Shown piece by piece: positions 59,522 through 64,000 of a stretch of DNA of 64,000 nucleotides. The notes beneath the pieces are model-generated. The model worked only from the letters and a program-made list of their open reading frames with translations, was not told the DNA's origin and made no database searches. The position numbers and the translations under genes are program-made. This stretch comes from Halorutilus salinus (GTDB lineage Archaea > Halobacteriota > Halobacteria > Halobacteriales > Halorutilaceae), in the NCBI RefSeq assembly GCF_026242195.1, contig NZ_RKLV01000003.1, positions 124,001 to 188,000 on the forward strand, written 5' to 3'. Every line of letters starts with the position of its first letter. Position 1 is the first letter of the stretch.

Positions 59522-60433
59522 TTACACGACACGCGTTCCCGTCTCCCCTGCGAGAGCGCCGTCGAAGCCGTCGGGCGACGTTATGATAGCTTCGCGTCCT
59601 TCGTTTCCTTCCACAAATCCGAGCGCCGACTCGATCTTGGGACGCATCGTACCCTCTCCGAACTCCCCGTCTTTGAGATACCGGCGGAGTTCGTCTGCTT
59701 CGACACGTCCGAGACCCTGAGGGTCGTCGCCGCCGTAGCCGACGTACGCGCGGTCGACATCGGTTACGAAGACGAGTACGTCGGCTCCGACCTCCTCGGC
59801 TAAGAGACGCGACGTTCTGTCCTTGTCGACGACCGCCTCCACGCCGCGTAAACCGCCTTCGTCGCGGACGACCGGTACGCCGCCGCCGCCTCCGCAGACG
59901 ACGGTGACGCCGTCGTCCACGAGAGAAAGAACCGTGTCCGACTCGATTACCTCCTGTGGCTCCGGGGAAGCGACGACACGTCTGTAGCTTTCGTCGTACT
60001 CGCGCGTCTCGAACCGCAGTTCGTCGGCTTCGTCGGCGTCGTAGAAACGACCGACGGGCTTCGTCGGGTCTTCGAAAGCCGTGTCGTCAGGGTCGACGAC
60101 CGTCCGCGTTACCAACGTTACAGCCCCGTCGGACACGTTGTCGAACGCCTGTCCCAGTGTGTAGCCTAACTGACCCTCGGTCTCCGCCACGAGGACATCG
60201 AGAGGCATCTGCTGAGTCTCAGGAACGGCTTCCTGCTGTAACATACGGTTCCCGACCTGTGGACCGTTTCCGTGCGTCACGACGACGTCGTCATCCTCGT
60301 CGGTCGCCTCCGCGACTGTTCGGGATGTCTTCTCCACGGTGCGACGCTGTTCCTCGAACCCCGACCCTTCACCCGAAAGAACCGCGTTCCCTCCGAGAGC
60401 GACGACCAGACGTTCGGCGTCGGTCTGCGTCAT
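59522..60433 (-). CDS. arcC: Carbamate kinase
   Basis: 303 aa from ATG 60433 (MTQTDAERLVVALGGNAVLS). Amino-acid-kinase fold with family motifs VVVTHGNGPQVGNRMLQQEA, VVCGGGGGVPVVRDEGGLRG, AVVDKDRTSRLLAEEVGADV and DGEFGEGTMRPKIESALGFV. It makes ATP from carbamoyl phosphate (arginine deiminase pathway) or the reverse. No arcA or arcB in the window. Divergent from the cyclic-DPG-synthetase-like gene with 31 bp between starts, so the two share a control region. Confidence 0.93.
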   Translation of the reverse strand: MTQTDAERLVVALGGNAVLSGEGSGFEEQRRTVEKTSRTVAEATDEDDDVVVTHGNGPQVGNRMLQQEAVPETQQMPLDVLVAETEGQLGYTLGQAFDNVSDGAVTLVTRTVVDPDDTAFEDPTKPVGRFYDADEADELRFETREYDESYRRVVASPEPQEVIESDTVLSLVDDGVTVVCGGGGGVPVVRDEGGLRGVEAVVDKDRTSRLLAEEVGADVLVFVTDVDRAYVGYGGDDPQGLGRVEADELRRYLKDGEFGEGTMRPKIESALGFVEGNEGREAIITSPDGFDGALAGETGTRVV

Positions 60434-60464
60434 GGTTATCTGTTGCCCGCGTCTGTCATAAGCT

Positions 60465-61805
60465 ATGTCCCGAAACGTCCTGATCATGGGTGCCGCCGGA
60501 CGCGACTTCCACGACTTCAACACCGTCTTCAGGGACGACGAGACGTACAACGTCGTCGCGTTTACGCATACGGAGACACAGAACGTCGGAGAACTCGACG
60601 ACGCCCCCGAACGCCGGTACCCAGCAGAGCTTGCCGGCGACCTCTATACCGACGGCGTCCCTATACGTCCCGAAGCCGAACTCGAACAGCTCGTCGACGA
60701 GTACGGTGTCGATACGGTCGTCTTCTCGTACTCGGACGTCTCCCACGAGGAGGTCATGCACGCGGCTTCGCGCGCACTCGCTGAGGGAGCGGGGTTCCAT
60801 ATACTCGGACCCGACGATATATGGCTCGATGCCTCCGTACCCGTCGTCGCCGTCGACGCCGTCCGTACGGGATGCGGCAAGTCGGGTGTTTCGCGCGCTA
60901 TCGCAGACGCACTCGACGGACGCGGCGTAGAGCCTGTCGTCGTACGCGAACCGATGCCGTACGGCGACCTTGTCGAGGGACGCGTCCAGCGGTTCGGATC
61001 GCTCGACGATATCGACGCGTGTAACGTAACCATAGAGGAGCGCGAGGAGTACGAGCAACACGTCGAAGCCGGACACGTCGTGTACGCGGGCGTCGACTAC
61101 GCCGACGTTCTCGAAAGCTCCGAGGACGAGGCGGACGTTATCGTCTGCGACGGCGGAAACAACGAGCTACCTTTCTTTGCGCCCGACGTTCATATCGTAC
61201 TTGCCGACCCGCACCGCGCGGGCGACGAGGTAAGCTACCATCCGGGTGAGACGAACCTGCGTACCGCCGACTACGTCGTCATAAACAAGGAGAACACAGC
61301 TACCGCAGACGGGATACGTGAGGTCGAACGTAACGTCCGCGCCACAAACCCCGACGCACGCGTCGTACACGCCGATTCGGTCGTGACCGCCGACGGTGGT
61401 GAGATAGAGGGCAGGCGCGTTCTCGTCGTCGAGGACGGTCCTACGGTTACACACGGCGACGCGTCGTACGGCGCGGGTCTTCTATCGGCACGCGAACACG
61501 GCGCGTCGGAGGTTATCGACCCGCGACCTCATGCCGTCGGCTCCCTCGCGCGTATACTCGAAAGCTACGACCATCTTGAGGACGTTCTCCCCGCCATGGG
61601 GTACAGCGACGAACAGGTGGACGAACTCGAAGAGACGGTGAGGAACGCCGAACCCGACGCCGTCGTCTCGGGCACGCCGCACGACCTGAGCCGTGTTATC
61701 GATGTAGACGTACCCGTGGTACGCGTCCGTTACGACGTGGAGACGAAGGGCGTAACCTTCGACGAGATACTCGGTGAGAACGCCGCCGTCCTTGGACTCG
61801 ACTGA
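60465..61805 (+). CDS. Cyclic 2,3-diphosphoglycerate synthetase-like P-loop protein
   Basis: 446 aa. N-terminal Rossmann-like part (MSRNVLIMGAAGRDFHDFNT, FRDDETYNVVAFTHTETQNV), then a P-loop domain with VVAVDAVRTGCGKSGVSRAI and downstream DVIVCDGGNNELPFFAPDVH, DYVVINKENTATADGIREVE. This architecture is that of the archaeal cyclic 2,3-diphosphoglycerate synthetase family (CpgS). Haloarchaea carry such homologues next to carbamate kinase, as here, although cyclic DPG is a methanogen solute, so the real product may differ. Intact and full length. Confidence 0.82.
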   Translation: MSRNVLIMGAAGRDFHDFNTVFRDDETYNVVAFTHTETQNVGELDDAPERRYPAELAGDLYTDGVPIRPEAELEQLVDEYGVDTVVFSYSDVSHEEVMHAASRALAEGAGFHILGPDDIWLDASVPVVAVDAVRTGCGKSGVSRAIADALDGRGVEPVVVREPMPYGDLVEGRVQRFGSLDDIDACNVTIEEREEYEQHVEAGHVVYAGVDYADVLESSEDEADVIVCDGGNNELPFFAPDVHIVLADPHRAGDEVSYHPGETNLRTADYVVINKENTATADGIREVERNVRATNPDARVVHADSVVTADGGEIEGRRVLVVEDGPTVTHGDASYGAGLLSAREHGASEVIDPRPHAVGSLARILESYDHLEDVLPAMGYSDEQVDELEETVRNAEPDAVVSGTPHDLSRVIDVDVPVVRVRYDVETKGVTFDEILGENAAVLGLD

Positions 61806-61857
61806 AGGGCGCGAAAGAGGTTTACGTCCGCACGGACGATACGCCACGGTAAGCTAA

Positions 61858-61927
61858 CCCACCCCTAAAGGGGTGGGATTCACGGGAAATCGGAGATTCC
61901 CCTGAAGTCGGAAACCTCCGGTTTCCG
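61858..61927. repeat. Hairpin train of three stem-loops
   Basis: CCCACCCCT-AA-AGGGGTGGG (61858-61877, 9 bp), GGGAAATC-GGA-GATTCCC (61884-61901, one bulge) and CGGAAACC-TCC-GGTTTCCG (61909-61927, 8 bp), with linkers ATTCAC and CTGAAGT. The first hairpin resembles the CCACCCC-x-GGGGTGG right-end hairpins I associate with TnpB-type elements in archaea. It directly abuts a headless gene fragment, so an insertion or deletion occurred here. Confidence 0.6.
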
Positions 61928-61944
61928 TAAATGAGTGCGCGGGA

Positions 61945-62208
61945 CTACGCGACGGCAGGCGCGAGTTCCGTTACAGCGAGAACGTCGCCAACGTCTGGTA
62001 CAAGACGGTCTATACGTCGCCCGCGAACCGCTCCGTACTTCTCGTCACCGAGGAAGGTGTCGCCGACGCACTCGTAGCGGAGTGGACCAACTCGACGACC
62101 CACCGCCGTAACCTGCTCGGCGAGGCTTGGAACACGACGGGCGTCGGCGTCGTCGTGGACTACAACGGCACCGTCTTCGGTACACACGCCTTCTGCACCG
62201 CGGGGTGA
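61945..62208 (+). pseudogene. C-terminal fragment of a CAP/SCP-domain protein
   Basis: In frame up to TGA 62208 the sequence reads RDGRREFRYSENVANVWYKT, VYTSPANRSVLLVTEEGVAD, ALVAEWTNSTTHRRNLLGEA, WNTTGVGVVVDYNGTVFGTH, AFCTAG. SENVA and W-x-NS-x2-HR-x-NLL are signatures of the CAP superfamily (SCP/pathogenesis-related-1 proteins, usually secreted). There is no ATG/GTG/TTG start in frame: going upstream the frame enters the hairpin train and meets a stop at 61903. The N-terminal signal and first half are missing, so the gene is dead or was split by the element. Confidence 0.75.
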
Positions 62209-62256
62209 GCGACGCGGTGCCGTCAGCCTTAGGTAGGTGGAAGACGAACCCCGACC

Positions 62257-62667
62257 ATGACAGGCGTCTGCCCTCTACTCGAAGACTGTGAAGCCGCGAC
62301 GTCGCGCGAGATGTGCGCCCACTTCACCGACAAGGCGGGCGTGAACTGGTGCGACTACTTCGACTTCAGCCCCGTCAACGACCCCGTCGAGACGGGACAG
62401 GTCGTCGAGGTCGAGATAGACGGTATCGACGACCGCGGAAACGGTTTGGGGCGCACCTCGGAGGGCTTCGTCGTACGTGTCGACGGCGGTATACCCGGAA
62501 AGACCGCGAAGGTCAAGATAAAGACGGTCTACGACAACAGCGCGAAGGCGGAACTCGTCGAGTTCACGGGCGACATAGAGGACGACGAGGACGAAACCGA
62601 GGCGGTGGACGAAGAAGAGGACGACGAACCACGGTCGGGCGCACGCGGAAACTGGTACGGTAGCTAA
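62257..62667 (+). CDS. TRAM-domain protein with Cys-rich N-terminus
   Basis: 136 aa. Residues 1-35 contain four cysteines (VCPLLEDCEAATSREMCAHF ... NWCDYF), then a TRAM beta-barrel (about 42-105: VETGQVVEVEIDGIDDRGNG, LGRTSEGFVVRVDGGIPGKT, AKVKIKTVYDNSAKAELVEF) and an acidic tail ending RSGARGNWYGS. TRAM domains bind RNA; archaeal stand-alone TRAM proteins act as RNA chaperones. The Cys-containing extension might bind a metal. The stop overlaps the convergent USP gene by four bases. Confidence 0.85.
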   Translation: MTGVCPLLEDCEAATSREMCAHFTDKAGVNWCDYFDFSPVNDPVETGQVVEVEIDGIDDRGNGLGRTSEGFVVRVDGGIPGKTAKVKIKTVYDNSAKAELVEFTGDIEDDEDETEAVDEEEDDEPRSGARGNWYGS

Positions 62668-63056
62668 GGAACCAGAACCACGGGTATATCGAGGTTTTCG
62701 AGCACCCTCTCCGCCGTGCTTTCGCCGAATACGTCCTCGAAGACTGACTTCTGCTCGTACCCCATGACGACCGTATCGACGTCGGTTTCGCGCGCTATAC
62801 GGTAGACAGCCTCGCGCACCTTGTCCCTCGACTCAGCCCCCTCCATGCGGATCACCTCCGCGCTTATCTCTATGCCCTCCTCGTCGCCGAGCGACTCTAT
62901 CGTATCCGCAACCGTCTCCTCCGAAACGCTCTCGTCGCCCTCCGTCAGATGGACGGCTGTTATACGTATGTCGTCGAGCGCCCCGAACGACGAGACGGCG
63001 TACCTCGCGGCTCTTTCGCTCACGGGTGCGACATCGAACGGTATCAGAACGTGCAT
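62664..63056 (-). CDS. Universal stress protein, single domain with ATP motif
   Basis: 130 aa (MHVLIPFDVAPVSERAARYA). Complete USP fold; the end VVMGYEQKSVFEDVFGESTA followed by ERVLENLDIPVVLVP carries a G-x9-G-E/S-T variant of the ATP-binding motif. Start at ATG 63056 aligned with the first beta strand. Separate from the transporter-linked USPs at 16-24 kb. Confidence 0.9.
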   Translation of the reverse strand: MHVLIPFDVAPVSERAARYAVSSFGALDDIRITAVHLTEGDESVSEETVADTIESLGDEEGIEISAEVIRMEGAESRDKVREAVYRIARETDVDTVVMGYEQKSVFEDVFGESTAERVLENLDIPVVLVP

Positions 63057-63119
63057 AAATGAACGAGCGTCGAAGAGCGCAAAACAGTTACGGTACGTGA
63101 ACGGGGTTTGGTGTCAACA

Positions 63120-63369
63120 GGCTCGGCGGGATTTGGAACCGACTGTATCGCGCAGTCGACACGCGTGAGCCATGCACAGCATGGCTTCGCAAATCAGAGA
63201 TTTGCTGGCTGTCGAGCTTCGCTCGACAACTCCAACAGGTTCAGCGGGCTACGGTGGCTCGGCGGGATCTGAACCACGGTCACTTCGCGCTACGCGCTCC
63301 GTTCACTGGTTCAAACCCTTGAGCCGTTCGTTCGCTTCGCCCACTCACGGGCTCGGCGGGATTTGAACC
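63120..63369 (-). repeat. Array of the tRNA-Arg 3' end with hairpin insertions
   Basis: In tRNA orientation the true 3' part (GGTTCAAATCCCGCCGAGCC, 63350-63369) is followed by copies at 63256-63275 (one change) and 63120-63140 (one extra base); spacing 94 and 136 bp. The first spacer starts TGAGTGGGCGAAGCGAACGA, contains GGGTTTGAACCAGTGAACGG (inverted T-loop plus AGTGA) and ends GTGACCGT. The longer second spacer additionally holds hairpins GCCATGC-ACA-GCATGGC, GCAAATC-AGA-GATTTGC and GTCGAGC-TTC-GCTCGAC (63169-63227). Confidence 0.85.
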
Positions 63370-63420
63370 CGCGGTCTAGAGGTTAGGAACCTCTCGCCCT
63401 GTCCACTAGGCCACGAGCCC
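63348..63420 (-). tRNA. tRNA-Arg (CCT)
   Basis: 73 nt on the minus strand: acceptor GGGCTCG/CGAGCCC, anticodon stem AGAGG/CCTCT with loop TTCCTAA (anticodon CCT, reading AGG), T-stem GCGGG/CCCGC with loop TTCAAAT, discriminator G. No intron, no encoded CCA. Downstream copies of its 3' end lie to the left. Confidence 0.95.
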
Positions 63421-63462
63421 CAGAGGTTTCTGGAACTCGCGCGCACTTAACCTTCGTGTTTG

Positions 63463-63729
63463 CTATCCGTCGGTCGAGGCTGTCGTCGTTCCGTCGCCGT
63501 TCTTCTCGCTCGTTTCCGTCGCCGCTTCTTCTTCCATCTCTTTCTTAGCCTCCTGAAGCTCCTTATCCGCCTCCATCTTCGCCTTCTCGAACTCCTTCTT
63601 GGCGTCCCCGGCGCTCCTTGCGAGCTTCGGAATCTTGTCGGCTCCGAAGAGGAGGACGAGGAGAATCAGGATGACCCCTATCTCCAACGGACCTAAGCCC
63701 CCGACGAACAGGGGTGTTAACGCTACCAT
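63463..63729 (-). CDS. tatA: Twin-arginine translocase subunit TatA
   Basis: 88 aa. Short N-terminus, a single membrane helix GLGPLEIGVILILLVLLFGA, then the F/LGADKIPKLARSAGDAKKEF amphipathic helix typical of TatA, and a charged tail (KMEADKELQEAKKEMEEEAA). TatA polymers form the conduit for folded proteins with RR signals, the main export route in haloarchaea. No tatC in the window. Divergent from the coiled-coil gene. Confidence 0.94.
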   Translation of the reverse strand: MVALTPLFVGGLGPLEIGVILILLVLLFGADKIPKLARSAGDAKKEFEKAKMEADKELQEAKKEMEEEAATETSEKNGDGTTTASTDG

Positions 63730-63804
63730 GTTCCGCGATACGCCGCGGAGTCATATAGACCTTTCGAGAGTAGGATTAATGTTCGTCGCGCCCACGTCTC
63801 GCGT

Positions 63805-64000
63805 ATGCTCGACGATCTTCTCGGCAGGACGGCGCTGAAGCACCGTATCGAGGAACTCGAAGACGAGGTTGAGAGCCTCGAAGAACGTCTCTCAGCCGAG
63901 GAGCGGCGTAGAAAGGAAGCAGTGACCGAGAAACAGGAGGCGGACAGACGCGTAAACCGGCTCGAAGACAAGACGGAGGAGCTACGTGACCGTCTCGAAC
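63805..64000 (+). CDS. Coiled-coil protein, N-terminal 65 aa (runs off the window)
   Basis: ATG 63805: MLDDLLGRTALKHRIEELED, EVESLEERLSAEERRRKEAV, TEKQEADRRVNRLEDKTEEL, RDRLE... A continuous charged coiled coil with heptad spacing. It resembles the N-terminus of the haloarchaeal Vms1/Ankzf1-type release-factor-like proteins as I remember them, but the catalytic part lies outside the window, so the family is a guess. ATTAATG at about 63774-63780 fits a TATA box for a leaderless start. Confidence 0.6.
   Translation, partial: MLDDLLGRTALKHRIEELEDEVESLEERLSAEERRRKEAVTEKQEADRRVNRLEDKTEELRDRLE

Overview
The window is the chromosome of a salt-adapted euryarchaeon of the haloarchaeal (Halobacteria) type or a close sister lineage. 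The evidence is the canonical archaeal S10/spc ribosomal operon with haloarchaeal signatures (eL32 with an N-terminal helix-hairpin-helix, acid-rich tails), FtsZ2 with its CdrS/CdrL-type ribbon-helix-helix regulators, Dph2, NcsA, a sensory-rhodopsin-II-like opsin, dodecin, TrkA/TrkH potassium uptake, many universal-stress-protein (USP) domains, very acidic proteins, and TATA boxes 25-30 bp upstream of start codons (leaderless genes). Ile ATA and Arg CGT codons are frequent, which is unusual for well-known haloarchaea and hints at a divergent lineage.

Layout. 0-9.6 kb: core genes (flavoprotein fragment, dph2, Lrp regulator, ncsA, opsin, ftsZ2-cdrS, cdrL-like, DUF2103-type, GAF and DUF7504-like sensors). 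9.65-12.6 kb: tRNA-Tyr followed by an AT-rich island with a copied tRNA 3' end, a 207-bp deletion derivative of an IS, a complete IS5-family element with 8-bp target duplication, small zinc-ribbon membrane genes (one split by an in-frame TGA), DUF2085 and an integrase remnant. 12.6-30.7 kb: metabolism (PurU, class-V aminotransferase, dehydrogenase, nicotinamidase) and a transport/stress block in which two APC permeases and one FNT channel are fused to tandem USP domains, next to uspA, two trkH and trkA. 30.8-45.6 kb: SPOUT methyltransferase, 23 ribosomal/RNase P/SecY genes, then a GNAT gene. 45.6-51.7 kb: tRNA-Met with two extra 3'-end copies, a J-domain membrane protein, a DUF192 lipoprotein, then an accessory stretch with a decayed phosphoesterase, hairpin-rich mobile-element debris, unknown genes and a toxin-antitoxin pair with a frameshifted toxin. 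51.7-64 kb: SRP54, PadR, acidic TrmB-like protein, PrpD facing citrate synthase, SpoIIM-like membrane protein, carbamate kinase facing a cyclic-2,3-diphosphoglycerate-synthetase-like GTPase, CAP-protein fragment, TRAM protein, USP, tRNA-Arg with extra 3'-end copies, tatA, and the start of a coiled-coil protein.

Three structural themes stand out. (1) All three tRNA genes are followed, about 93-95 bp later, by a copy of their own T-loop-to-3'-end, and the roughly 73-nt spacers are related to each other and carry an inverted copy of the host tRNA's own T-loop. (2) Trains of short perfect hairpins recur in intergenic DNA; the copies at 48.6 and 54.0 kb align without gaps, with near-identical linkers but different, self-complementary stems. 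(3) Three junctions inside the ribosomal operon (L23/L2, L22/S3, S5/L30) carry tiny coupled ORFs with 9-bp hairpins; in two of them the Shine-Dalgarno sits at the apex of a hairpin that ends exactly at the next start codon.
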